Notes under the pieces: model-generated
Databases searched by the model: none
The model's input: only the letters and a program-made list of their open reading frames with translations
Told to the model about the DNA's origin: nothing
In this document: piece after piece, positions 51,971 to 60,190 of the stretch
Position numbering within the stretch: position 1 is the first letter of the stretch
Layout: each line of letters begins with the position of its first letter
Program-made: the position numbers and the translations under genes
Origin: Flavobacteriaceae bacterium UBA6231
Lineage (GTDB): Bacteria; Bacteroidota; Bacteroidia; Flavobacteriales; Flavobacteriaceae
Length of the DNA stretch: 64,000 bases
Assembly: GCA_002441545.1 (NCBI GenBank)
Contig: DJWL01000186.1
Coordinates: 15,769 to 79,768, forward strand
Direction of reading: 5' to 3'

Positions 51971-52069
51971 TTAAGCGTTTAGAAATCATATATTTTATTG
52001 TATTACATTTGAATAAAATTTTGCGTGATATGAAACCTCCTTTTTTTTATTACTTTCTTTAGATAATTA

Positions 52070-52678
52070 GTGTCCATACAGTCTAAAGTAAGACGTGTTG
52101 AACATTTGTTTGATTGTCTTGATAGCGAAATTTCTAAATTTCAAATTAAAACCAATTTGCACTGCATTTCTGGTTGTGGAAAATGTTGTACAAAACCAGA
52201 TATTGAAGCATCTCCTTTGGAATTTTTTCCTTGGGCTTTTCATCTTTTTTTAAATGGATTAGCTCAAAAAACGCTTGATGAATTAAATAATACATCTAAT
52301 TCAATTTGCTATATATATCAACCACTTTCCTTATTGGACAGTCACAATGGAAGTTGTGGAAATTATAAATATCGTGGTCTAATTTGCAGGTTATTTGGGT
52401 ATGCTGCCAATAAGGATAAATATGGACAATTAAGGTTAGCTACCTGTAAAATCATTAAAGAAGATCAAAGTATTATTGTAAAAAACACTGATGAGGCCAT
52501 AAATAAAGGACTTTACGTTCCTGTTTTTACAGATTATTATATGAAACTTAATCAGATTGATTTTCGTCTAGGTAATACCATTTTACCAATTAATGAAGCA
52601 TTAAAAATAGCTATAGAAGAAGTGTTGCATTATTACAGCTACAGACCTTTTCCAAAAGGATTTAAAAACGCGTCATAA
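52070..52678 (+). CDS. YkgJ-family cysteine-cluster protein
   Basis: 202 aa. Cys motifs HCISGCGKCCTKPDIEASPLEF near residue 25-45 and GSCGNYKYRGLICRLFGYAA near 95-115 form the CxxxCxxCC...C...C pattern of YkgJ/Fli B-type proteins, which probably bind an iron-sulfur cluster or zinc. No signal peptide. Function unknown. The start is GTG 52070. The last 6 nt overlap the sirtuin gene on the other strand. Confidence 0.8.
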   Translation: MSIQSKVRRVEHLFDCLDSEISKFQIKTNLHCISGCGKCCTKPDIEASPLEFFPWAFHLFLNGLAQKTLDELNNTSNSICYIYQPLSLLDSHNGSCGNYKYRGLICRLFGYAANKDKYGQLRLATCKIIKEDQSIIVKNTDEAINKGLYVPVFTDYYMKLNQIDFRLGNTILPINEALKIAIEEVLHYYSYRPFPKGFKNAS

Positions 52679-53353
52679 AATTTTTATAAGTTCAATAAAT
52701 TGTTTTATACCGACAGTAGCGTTTTCTGCAATAACCGTTAGGTTTTGTTTGCTTTCTAAAGTAGGTTTTGGATCAATAAAATAAATTGGTGTTCCATGAG
52801 GCACATAATGTATCAAACTAGCAGCTGGATATACTTGCAAGGAAGTTCCAATAATAGCTAAAATATCTGCTGTCATGAAAACATCTATAGCTTTGTCTAT
52901 CATTGGTACAGCTTCTCCGAACCATACAATATGCGGTCTTAATTGATACCCTTTTTTGCATGTATCTCCTAAGAGTAAATCTTTTTTCCATTCTTGTATA
53001 TCGGTAACATCAAAAGAGCTTCTTACTTTAAGTAATTCACCATGTAAGTGAATAACATGTTTGCTACCAGCTCTTTCGTGTAAATCATCAACATTTTGTG
53101 TAATTACAGAGACTTCATAATCTTTTTCAAGTTGCGCTATGCCATAATGAGCAAAATTTGGTTCTACTTGTTGTAGTTGTCTTCGTCTTTGATTATAAAA
53201 TTCTAATACTAATTCTGGATTTGCATGAAAACCGTCTGGAGTAGCAACTTCAGTAACGTTATGTCCTTCCCATAAACCATTGGCATCTCTAAAAGTTTTT
53301 AGCCCGCTCTCAGCACTCATACCTGCTCCAGTAAGTATAACTATATGTTTCAT
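52673..53353 (-). CDS. cobB: NAD-dependent protein deacylase (sirtuin, class III type)
   Basis: 226 aa. The NAD-binding motifs GAGMSAESGLKTFRD (residues 8-22) and TQNVDDLH (about 86-93), catalytic His in IHLHGE, and IGTSLQVYPAA are intact. FYNQRRR carries the Tyr/Arg pair that favours acidic acyl groups such as succinyl in class III enzymes. The zinc-binding Cys tetrad found in most sirtuins is absent; only one Cys occurs in the protein, in GDTCKK. Confidence 0.9.
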   Translation of the reverse strand: MKHIVILTGAGMSAESGLKTFRDANGLWEGHNVTEVATPDGFHANPELVLEFYNQRRRQLQQVEPNFAHYGIAQLEKDYEVSVITQNVDDLHERAGSKHVIHLHGELLKVRSSFDVTDIQEWKKDLLLGDTCKKGYQLRPHIVWFGEAVPMIDKAIDVFMTADILAIIGTSLQVYPAASLIHYVPHGTPIYFIDPKPTLESKQNLTVIAENATVGIKQFIELIKIL

Positions 53354-53539
53354 GCTTTAAAAATAATAAATTAGATAGTGCTTTCCGTTTATGTGTTGTT
53401 TAAAAATGGTTTAAATAAAGTTAAAATGGTACTCTTGGCTTTTAAAATTATTTACTAACTAATTTATAAAATGAATAATACATATTTATTTATTTATTTA
53501 TTTTATTAACTTTATGAAACCAACCAATCTTTACTTTTT

Positions 53540-54073
53540 ATGATGTTTTTTGCACTTAGTTTGCTAATTATAAGTGTAATTGTAATTGTAATTATAGCTG
53601 TTATTGCTCCTAAGGAGTATATAATTAAGAGAAGCATAATTATTGATAAGCCCTATATTGGGGTTTTTAGTTTCTTAAAATTTATTAAAAATCAAGACTA
53701 TTGGTCTCCATGGAAAAAGAAAGATTTAAACATGAAACAAGAGTTTTTTGGAGTTGACGGAGAAGTTGGTTTTTTAGCAAAATGGGAAGGAAATGATGAG
53801 GTTGGAAAAGGTGAACAGGAAATAACATTTATTAATGAAAATGATGTGGTTGAGACAGAGCTGCGTTTCGAAAAGCCATGGAAATCAATTTCTAAAGCCA
53901 TAATTAAAGTTGAAGATTTTGGGCTTATGCAAACTAAAGTTTCCTGGATTTTTTCTGGTTATAATAAGTTCCCATCAAACCTATTTATGCTTTTTTATAA
54001 TATGGATAAAGTTGTAGGAAAGGATTTTGAAGAGGGTTTAAAAAGTTTGAAATCGTTGTTGGAAAAAGAATAA
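53540..54073 (+). CDS. SRPBCC/polyketide cyclase-like protein with membrane anchor
   Basis: 177 aa. One N-terminal transmembrane helix (about 3-24, rich in Ile/Val) and then a START/SRPBCC-type lipid- or ligand-binding domain: IIIDKPYIGVFSFLKFIKNQDYWSPW, FFGVDGEVGFLAKWEGND, ETELRFEKPWKSISKAII, MQTKVSWIFSGYNKFP. Typical of proteins annotated as SRPBCC family in Bacteroidota. Role unknown. Convergent with the CarboxypepD_reg-like gene. Confidence 0.78.
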   Translation: MMFFALSLLIISVIVIVIIAVIAPKEYIIKRSIIIDKPYIGVFSFLKFIKNQDYWSPWKKKDLNMKQEFFGVDGEVGFLAKWEGNDEVGKGEQEITFINENDVVETELRFEKPWKSISKAIIKVEDFGLMQTKVSWIFSGYNKFPSNLFMLFYNMDKVVGKDFEEGLKSLKSLLEKE

Positions 54074-54080
54074 TTTAAAA

Positions 54081-54854
54081 CTACAATCTGTTGGTTCTAC
54101 CTCTACTTAACAATTTATATTCCTCATAACACTCACTAATTGCGTCTAATATTTGCAAATCGTTAGCCGTTTGAATAAACCCTTTTGAGTAGTTACACTG
54201 ACTTACAATTTCATCTAAATCTACGCGGTCAACTTGTAGTAAAGCGGTTAACATTTCTCTGTCAAACCTTGAAGCTAGAATGTTTCTAATTTCATCATCC
54301 TGCTTCATTTTCTTAAGTTTTCGCATTTCATTAGGTTTTTTACCAAACATTCTATTTAAGAAATCTGCCGGATTGAAAATTGAACCTAAAACCCTTGTAA
54401 TTGCTGATGGAGAACTGGCTTCATAACCTGTACTTGGTAAGCCTGAAATACTGTAGCGGTAATTATTATTTATTGGTACTTGCTTAATGTCAACTTCTAA
54501 ATATCCAGTAAGTTTCAATTGATTTATTACAATTTCTTCTAAAGCCAAAGCCACTTCGGTTAATTCAATTTTTGAGCTACCAAACTTAATCCAGTCATTA
54601 GTAACTCTAACTTTAATAGACTTGAACCCTAAATATGAAAAATGTAAAGTATCATTAACTTGTGCCTTAATCTCAAATTCACCTGATGCATTGGTAGATG
54701 TACCAATAACCTGATTTAAATTAACAATGTTAACACTTTCTAGAGGTGAATCATCGGCGCTATTTATTACTACTCCTTTTACAGTTGTTGTTTCTTGAGA
54801 AAAACAAAATGCAGTTATAAGTACACATGTAAATAGGATTAGATGCTTTTTCAT
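54081..54854 (-). CDS. Exported carboxypeptidase-like regulatory domain protein
   Basis: 257 aa. Signal peptide (1-19, ending FCFSQ). The domain at about 22-100 is CarboxypepD_reg-like: TTVKGVVINSADDSPLESVNIVNLNQVIGTSTNASGEFEI, LHFSYLGFKSIKV, as found at the N-terminus of TonB receptors but here without a barrel. The rest is helical with a basic patch (FGKKPNEMRKLKKMKQDDEIR). Stand-alone members are common in Bacteroidota and may bind outer-membrane or surface components; function not known. Confidence 0.75.
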   Translation of the reverse strand: MKKHLILFTCVLITAFCFSQETTTVKGVVINSADDSPLESVNIVNLNQVIGTSTNASGEFEIKAQVNDTLHFSYLGFKSIKVRVTNDWIKFGSSKIELTEVALALEEIVINQLKLTGYLEVDIKQVPINNNYRYSISGLPSTGYEASSPSAITRVLGSIFNPADFLNRMFGKKPNEMRKLKKMKQDDEIRNILASRFDREMLTALLQVDRVDLDEIVSQCNYSKGFIQTANDLQILDAISECYEEYKLLSRGRTNRL

Positions 54855-54934
54855 TCAAAATTTAATTAGGTGTAAAAATAGTAAACTATGTACCAAGTTT
54901 TATACCATTGCAATATTTTTGACTTAAAATTAAC

Positions 54935-54963
54935 AAACCTCTTTGATAAAATCAAAGAGGTTT
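54935..54963. terminator. Hairpin downstream of the DEAD-box helicase gene
   Basis: 13-bp perfect arms AAACCTCTTTGAT / ATCAAAGAGGTTT around AAA, just after the helicase stop (54969). The T stretch on the minus strand is interrupted. Confidence 0.65.
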
Positions 54964-54968
54964 AAAAA

Positions 54969-56870
54969 TTATCTTCTAGAACGTCTTGGTCTGTCAAAAC
55001 TTGGCGTTGACGACTTTGAGTCTGAACTGCCTGAACGTCTTGGTTTTGGACTACTATCTGAACGTCTTCTTTCACTTCGGTTTCCAGATTCGCTTGACAC
55101 ACTTCTTCTTTCGCCTCGGTTTGAAGATTCGCCTGGAGAACTTCTTCTTTCGCCTCTGTTGCCAAAGTCACTTCTAGTGCCTGATGAACGTCTATCACTT
55201 CCTCTTTTATCTCCGCCTTTTCTGTCATCACGTCTTGGTCCACGGCTTCTGCTTCTATTTCTATCGCCACCTCTGTTTTCAGAAACTTCTACGTTAACAA
55301 AACGGCCTTCATGCTTATAATCGGTGAAAAAGGCTAGCACTTTTTCTTTTAATTCTTTTTCAGTATTAAAGAAAGAAAAACTGTCTTTTACTTCAACTTT
55401 AAAAACATCATCTCTACCAAGTTCTAAAACATCTTTTAAGAAATCTTTTAAACTCATCCAATCATAACCATCTTTACTTCCAACGTTAATAAAGTAGCGA
55501 GTTGAATCAGATTCTTTTGAAAATTCTCTTTCATCTGAAGGAGAACCTTCTATATTTAAATTTTTAGATTTTTTATAATAGTTATAAAAACGTGTAAATT
55601 CAACAGAGAAGAATTTTTTTATTAAGTCTTCTTTGGTTGATTCTGCAAATAATTCATTGATACTGGTTAGGTATTTATCAATTTCATGATTGATTTCTGT
55701 ATTGTGTATTTTGTTAGCAAGCGACATTAATTGCACCTCGCAAATTTCCATACCATCTGGAATTTCTTTTTTAACAAATTCTTTTTTAATGATACGTTCA
55801 ATACTTTTTATTTTTCTAACCTCACTTTTTGAAACCAAAACCATCGAAACACCCGTTTTTCCAGCTCTTCCTGTACGTCCACTTCTGTGTGTGTATGTTT
55901 CAATTTCATCAGGAAGTTGATAGTTAACAACGTGCGTAATATCATCTACATCTATTCCACGAGCAGCTACATCGGTTGCTACCAACATTTCAATTTGCTT
56001 GTTTCTAAAAGATTTCATGACTAAGTCACGTTGATTTTGGCTTAAATCTCCATGTAATGCAGCAGCACTATAGCCATCTTCGATAAGTTGTTCAGCAACT
56101 TTTTGAGTATCGCGTTTGGTTCTACAAAAAACGACTGAGAAAATATCTGGATTCGCATCCGATAAACGCTTTAAAGCATCATATCTATCTCTAGAGTTTA
56201 TCAAATAATACTCATGTGTTACTTGATTGGTGCTTTCATTTTTATTTCCTACAGTAATTTCTACTGGGCTGTTCATGAATTTCTTTGCAATGGTTGAAAC
56301 CTCTTGTGGCATCGTTGCAGAGAATAACCAGGTGTTTTTATCTGCAGGTGTATAGGATAAAATATCTGTAATATCTTCATAAAATCCCATGTTAAGCATT
56401 TCATCAGCTTCATCTAAAACAGCATATTCAATTTTAGAGATGTCAACCATTTTTCTGCTTATCATATCTTTCATTCGTCCTGGAGTTGCCACAATAATTT
56501 GTGCGCCTCTTTGAACGTCTCTTGCTTGGTCTGTGATGCTAGAGCCACCATAAATAGCTACTACGTTTAAACCTTTACAGTATTTACCATAGAGTTTTAT
56601 TTCATTGGTAATTTGCAAACAAAGTTCACGAGTTGGTGATAAAATTAAACCTTGAGTAGTTCTGCTATCAATATTTATTTTTTGAAGCATTGGAAAACCA
56701 AAAGCAGCCGTTTTACCTGTTCCGGTTTGAGCTAAGGCTACCAAATCAACGTCTTTTTCTAATAAAATAGGTATGGTTTTGTCTTGTACATCACTAGGAG
56801 TTTCAAAACCTAAATCAGTAATAGCGCGTAATAGGTCTTCATTTAGACCCAATTCTTGGAATGTGTTCAT
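54969..56870 (-). CDS. deaD: DEAD-box RNA helicase with DbpA-type RNA-binding domain and Arg/Ser-rich tail
   Basis: 633 aa. Helicase core: Q-motif FQELGLNEDLLRAITDLGFETPSDVQDKTIP, ALAQTGTGKTAAF (motif I), VLDEADEMLNMGF (II), FSATMP (III), ATDVAARGIDVDDITHVVNY (V) and HRSGRTGRAGKTG (VI). A DbpA-type RNA-binding domain lies at about 465-545. The tail (about 550-633) is built from repeats like NRGERRSS and GNRSERRRS. It remodels rRNA or mRNA structure, and family members are typically needed in the cold. A hairpin covers the start codon. Confidence 0.92.
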   Translation of the reverse strand: MNTFQELGLNEDLLRAITDLGFETPSDVQDKTIPILLEKDVDLVALAQTGTGKTAAFGFPMLQKINIDSRTTQGLILSPTRELCLQITNEIKLYGKYCKGLNVVAIYGGSSITDQARDVQRGAQIIVATPGRMKDMISRKMVDISKIEYAVLDEADEMLNMGFYEDITDILSYTPADKNTWLFSATMPQEVSTIAKKFMNSPVEITVGNKNESTNQVTHEYYLINSRDRYDALKRLSDANPDIFSVVFCRTKRDTQKVAEQLIEDGYSAAALHGDLSQNQRDLVMKSFRNKQIEMLVATDVAARGIDVDDITHVVNYQLPDEIETYTHRSGRTGRAGKTGVSMVLVSKSEVRKIKSIERIIKKEFVKKEIPDGMEICEVQLMSLANKIHNTEINHEIDKYLTSINELFAESTKEDLIKKFFSVEFTRFYNYYKKSKNLNIEGSPSDEREFSKESDSTRYFINVGSKDGYDWMSLKDFLKDVLELGRDDVFKVEVKDSFSFFNTEKELKEKVLAFFTDYKHEGRFVNVEVSENRGGDRNRSRSRGPRRDDRKGGDKRGSDRRSSGTRSDFGNRGERRSSPGESSNRGERRSVSSESGNRSERRRSDSSPKPRRSGSSDSKSSTPSFDRPRRSRR

Positions 56871-56914
56871 TCTTATGTAAGTATTCGATTTTATTATGTG
56901 GTGTTACATAAGAA
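56870..56914 (-). promoter_or_regulatory. 5' leader hairpin covering the helicase start codon
   Basis: TTCTTATGTAA (56870-56880) and TTACATAAGAA (56904-56914) are perfect 11-bp inverted repeats. In the mRNA the 3' arm ends with the A of the AUG. The loop is 23 nt. Other small inverted repeats (CCTCA/TGAGG near 56957; AATCC/GGATT near 56980) lie further up the 120-nt leader. Confidence 0.6.
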
Positions 56915-56997
56915 GCGAATCGACATACTTAACACTAACCTTCTAGTAACACATCCTCACTCTGAGGAATAAAATCCATATTTTGGATTTCAAGCGG

Positions 56998-57005
56998 CAA
57001 AGATA
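56998..57005 (-). promoter_or_regulatory. -7 promoter box of the helicase gene
   Basis: Minus-strand TATCTTTG, giving a leader of about 120 nt before ATG 56870, long for this genome. Confidence 0.5.
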
Positions 57006-57080
57006 GTATTTTATTTCTGATTAACTAGTAATATGTCAAATCTTTGGTTTTGGGCGTTTTAACACGCTTTCTAACCCAAT

Positions 57081-57163
57081 GTCATTGCGAGGAGGCACCA
57101 CGAAGTAATCTGTTTAATGAAAGAAGGTAAGTGTCATGAGATTGCTTCGTTCCTCGCAATGAC
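57081..57163. repeat. Palindromic REP-like dispersed element, copy 1
   Basis: Outer arms GTCATTGCGAGGA (from 57081) and TCCTCGCAATGAC (to 57163) pair perfectly; inner segments CGAAGTAATCT and AGATTGCTTCG pair with one difference. This is a known kind of dispersed intergenic repeat in Flavobacteriaceae genomes (CATTGCGAGGA...CGAAGCAATCT). It lies just beyond the stop of the M48 gene. Confidence 0.75.
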
Positions 57164-57164
57164 G

Positions 57165-58397
57165 TTACTTCTTTAAATTAGTAATCCGTTCTAACAATGT
57201 TGGATGTGAATAATGCATAAATACATACGCTGGATGCGGTGTTAAATTACTCAAACTGTTTTTTGATAATTTTTTAAGAGACGTGATTAATGGTTCTGCT
57301 TTATAAGTGTTTTTAGCATAATCATCGGCTTGATACTCAAATTTTCTAGAAAATAAATTCATGATTAACCCAGTAATTTCAGAAATAGGAGAGTACAACA
57401 TTCCAAACGCAATCAAACCAATATGGAAACTTGGTATTTCAACACCTAAAGCGTTTGACAATAAAGGATTTGAAATAAATAAGGATAAAATATAAAGTGT
57501 TAATCCCGTTAATAAAATTGAACTTATTAAATTAAAAATGATATGCTTTTTTTTGTAATGTCCAACTTCGTGTGCCAAAACTGCTACTATTTCTTCTTCA
57601 TCTAAATCATTAATCAACGTATCGTAAAGAGTTACCCGTTTTTCACTTCCAAAACCAGAAAAATAAGCATTTGCTTTAGTGCTTCTTTTAGAGCCGTTAA
57701 GTACAAAAATCTTATCTAAATTAAAGCCTACAGTTTTTGCGTAAGCTGAAATTTTATCTCTTAATGATCCTTGTTCTAAAGGTGTTTGTTTGTTAAATAA
57801 AGGTACAATCAATCGAGAATAAAACATATTCATAAAAATTGTGAATACCGCAACTAAACCCCATGCGTATAACCAAAAAGATGGGCCTGTTGATTTGTAA
57901 AACCAAACAATAAGAGCAAGAATACCACCACCAACAAGAGCCATCATGAGCCAGCCTTTTACTTTATCTAGAAAAAATGTTTTAACAGTTGTTTTATTAA
58001 AGCCAAATTTTTCTTCAATAACAAAGGTACTGTAATAAAAGAAAGGGGTAGTTAATATATCACTTCCAATCATGATGATTCCGAAGAAAATCAAAGCAAT
58101 AAGTATGGGGTTTTCAGTATAAGTTCTAGCAATATTATCTACAAATTCAAAACCATCAAAAAACAAAAAACCTAAAGTTAATACTATTGAAAAAGTAGAA
58201 GTTAAAAGTCCGAATTTGTAATTTGTAGCTTTATATTTTTGTGATTTTTTGTATTCAGCTTCATCATAAACATCCTTTAAATCTTCAGGAAGTTTATCAT
58301 TATAATGTTTAGCGTTTAAGGCGTCTAAAACCTTATCAACTATAAAATTTATAACAATGATAGCTATGATAATATAGAAAAGTGTATTTGCAGTCAT
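57165..58397 (-). CDS. M48 (Ste24/CAAX prenyl protease-like) zinc metallopeptidase
   Basis: 410 aa, about seven transmembrane helices. The zinc motif HEVGH is in VAVLAHEVGHYKKKHIIF (about residue 277), with the third ligand Glu in the following EYQADDYAKNTYK. Matches the Ste24-like class that cleaves within or near membranes; in bacteria it likely removes misfolded membrane proteins or peptides. The name CAAX protease is by homology only. SpoU methyltransferase gene lies upstream on the same strand, separated by a REP-like element. Confidence 0.9.
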   Translation of the reverse strand: MTANTLFYIIIAIIVINFIVDKVLDALNAKHYNDKLPEDLKDVYDEAEYKKSQKYKATNYKFGLLTSTFSIVLTLGFLFFDGFEFVDNIARTYTENPILIALIFFGIIMIGSDILTTPFFYYSTFVIEEKFGFNKTTVKTFFLDKVKGWLMMALVGGGILALIVWFYKSTGPSFWLYAWGLVAVFTIFMNMFYSRLIVPLFNKQTPLEQGSLRDKISAYAKTVGFNLDKIFVLNGSKRSTKANAYFSGFGSEKRVTLYDTLINDLDEEEIVAVLAHEVGHYKKKHIIFNLISSILLTGLTLYILSLFISNPLLSNALGVEIPSFHIGLIAFGMLYSPISEITGLIMNLFSRKFEYQADDYAKNTYKAEPLITSLKKLSKNSLSNLTPHPAYVFMHYSHPTLLERITNLKK

Positions 58398-58410
58398 ATT
58401 TGATATTTTT

Positions 58411-58508
58411 CGTCATTGTTTCGACTTTTTTAAAAAAGTCGAAACAATCTATTTTATTATAATTTTAATTTATGAGATTACTTCGGTCATACTTTCTTCG
58501 TAATGACG
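58411..58508. repeat. REP-like dispersed element, copy 2 (degenerate, with an inserted hairpin)
   Basis: Begins CGTCATTGTTTCGAC and ends CTTCGTAATGACG. Its left half contains a perfect palindrome TTTCGACTTTTTT and complement (58420-58445). The right half AGATTACTTCGGTCATACTT... is a diverged version of the copy 1 arm. Confidence 0.6.
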
Positions 58509-58510
58509 AG

Positions 58511-59305
58511 TTATTTAAAATCACGTTGTCTTTTGGCCTCAAAAATAAGAATTCCAGCAGCAACAGATACATTCATGGAATCTATTTCCCCTTGCATAGG
58601 AATAATAATGTTTTGATTGGATTTATTTAACCAATCTTCACTTAGTCCGGTTGCTTCTGTTCCTACAACAATTGCTGTAGGTTTTGTAAAATCTTGGGTA
58701 TGATATTCTACAGAGGCTTGTAAAGCAGCACAAAAAACACGGATGTTTTTAGTTTTTAAAAACTCAATAATTTCTGTAGTGCTTCCTGTTGCCACTTGAT
58801 TAGTAAACACACAACCAACACTTGAGCGAATGATATTTGGGTTGTATAAATCTGTTTTTGGATTTGCTATAATAACAGTATCTAAATTAGCAGCATCTGC
58901 AGTTCTTAAAAGCGCACCAATATTACCTGGTTTTTCAGGTGCTTCAGCTACTAAAATTAAAGGATTTTTAGAATTAAATTTTAAATTGGAAATTGAATGA
59001 TTTTTGCTTTTAGCAACAGCCAGAACACCTTCAGTAGTATCTCGGTAAGCTAGTTTTTCATAGACCTCTTTTGAAATTTCTATGATGTTGATTTGTTGAT
59101 TTGTTAATTTGTTTAGTTGTTCTAAAGAAAATAATTCATTGCAAAATAAAATGGTTTCCAACTCATAACCACCCTTTAAAGCCAAAGAGATTTCACGCTC
59201 ACCTTCAATTAAAAACAAACCACTTTTTTTACGTTCGCGCGATTTGTCCTTTAATTGGGCTAGTTGTCGAATAAATGGGTTTTGTGTACTTGATATTTCT
59301 TTCAT
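58511..59305 (-). CDS. SpoU/TrmH-family RNA ribose 2'-O-methyltransferase
   Basis: 264 aa. N-terminal substrate-binding part ISSTQNPFIRQLAQLKDKSRERKKSGLFLIEGE, then the SPOUT knot with its three motifs: NIGALLRTADAAN, IVVGTEATGLSEDW and IIPMQGEIDSMNVSVAAGILIFEAKRQR. Methylates a ribose 2'-OH in rRNA or tRNA; the target cannot be told from sequence, though this length and N-terminus resemble TrmH/RlmB-like rRNA enzymes. Confidence 0.9.
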   Translation of the reverse strand: MKEISSTQNPFIRQLAQLKDKSRERKKSGLFLIEGEREISLALKGGYELETILFCNELFSLEQLNKLTNQQINIIEISKEVYEKLAYRDTTEGVLAVAKSKNHSISNLKFNSKNPLILVAEAPEKPGNIGALLRTADAANLDTVIIANPKTDLYNPNIIRSSVGCVFTNQVATGSTTEIIEFLKTKNIRVFCAALQASVEYHTQDFTKPTAIVVGTEATGLSEDWLNKSNQNIIIPMQGEIDSMNVSVAAGILIFEAKRQRDFK

Positions 59306-59388
59306 AGAATGAAAACAAAAGTAAATTATTTTAATGTAATTTTAAATGTTTTTTATCGACAAACACTTCTAAATCAATTCAAAATAAA

Positions 59389-60180
59389 ATGAAGTATATA
59401 CTATTTTTATTATTAACAGTTTTAATGTTATCGTGCAAACAATCATCTGAACCAAAAAAAGTAGATACAAAAACAATTGAGAAAGAAATTGTGCCTAAAA
59501 AATATCCTGAAGCTATTTCTAAAGTATTTGAAGCTCATGGAGGTTTAGATGTTTGGAACGATATGAAATCACTCTCCTTTACAATGCCTAAACCTGATGG
59601 AAATGAAATAACCACCGTCAATTTAAAAAATAGAAAATCACGTATTGAGATGCCAAAGCACACCATTGGTTTTGATGGAAAAGAAGTTTGGCTACAATCA
59701 AAAGATACTACGACATACAAAGGAAATCCTAAATTCTATTATAATTTAATGTTTTATTTTTATGCCATGCCTTTTGTATTGTCTGATAATGGTATTCATT
59801 ATGAAAACGCTACAGCTTTGGAATTTGAAGACAAACAATATCCAGGGATTAAAATATCTTATGAGAGCGGAGTGGGAGAGTCTTCTGATGATGAATATGT
59901 AATGTATTATGATCCAGAAACCTATCAAATGGCTTGGTTAGGATATACAGTAACGTATTTTTCCAAAGAAAAAAGTAAAGATTTTCATTATATAAAGTAT
60001 TACGAATGGCAACAAGTTAATGGATTGTTGTTACCTAAAATTCTACAATGGTATCAAGTTGTTGATGGGAAAATTACTGAGAAACGAAATGATGTTGAAT
60101 TTATTGATGTAATGGTTTCTAAAGAAAAATCAAACCCAACAATTTTTGTAAAACCTGAGAATGCAGAATCTGTAGAATAA
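59389..60180 (+). CDS. DUF6503-like lipoprotein
   Basis: 263 aa. Lipobox LMLSC (Cys16) then KQSSEPKKVDTK. The mature part AISKVFEAHGGLDVWNDMKSLSFTMP, KNRKSRIEMPKHTIGFDGKEVW and QMAWLGYTVTYFSKEKSKDFHYIKYYEW fits a family of Bacteroidota outer-membrane lipoproteins with a LolA/LolB-like antiparallel sheet (DUF6503). Could carry a lipid or hydrophobic ligand; not established. Monocistronic, convergent with the DUF3810 gene. Confidence 0.72.
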   Translation: MKYILFLLLTVLMLSCKQSSEPKKVDTKTIEKEIVPKKYPEAISKVFEAHGGLDVWNDMKSLSFTMPKPDGNEITTVNLKNRKSRIEMPKHTIGFDGKEVWLQSKDTTTYKGNPKFYYNLMFYFYAMPFVLSDNGIHYENATALEFEDKQYPGIKISYESGVGESSDDEYVMYYDPETYQMAWLGYTVTYFSKEKSKDFHYIKYYEWQQVNGLLLPKILQWYQVVDGKITEKRNDVEFIDVMVSKEKSNPTIFVKPENAESVE

Positions 60181-60190
60181 ATCAGATTTA

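Noticed and set aside
54962..55270. A 102-aa acidic frame on the minus strand inside the helicase gene
   Set aside because: It is the shifted reading of the repeat-rich Arg/Ser tail of the helicase; its Glu/Val/Ala-rich composition is what the NRGERRS-type codons give in another frame.
57081..57163. REP-like palindrome as an insertion-sequence end
   Set aside because: No transposase gene, target duplication or second end nearby; better explained as a dispersed extragenic repeat.
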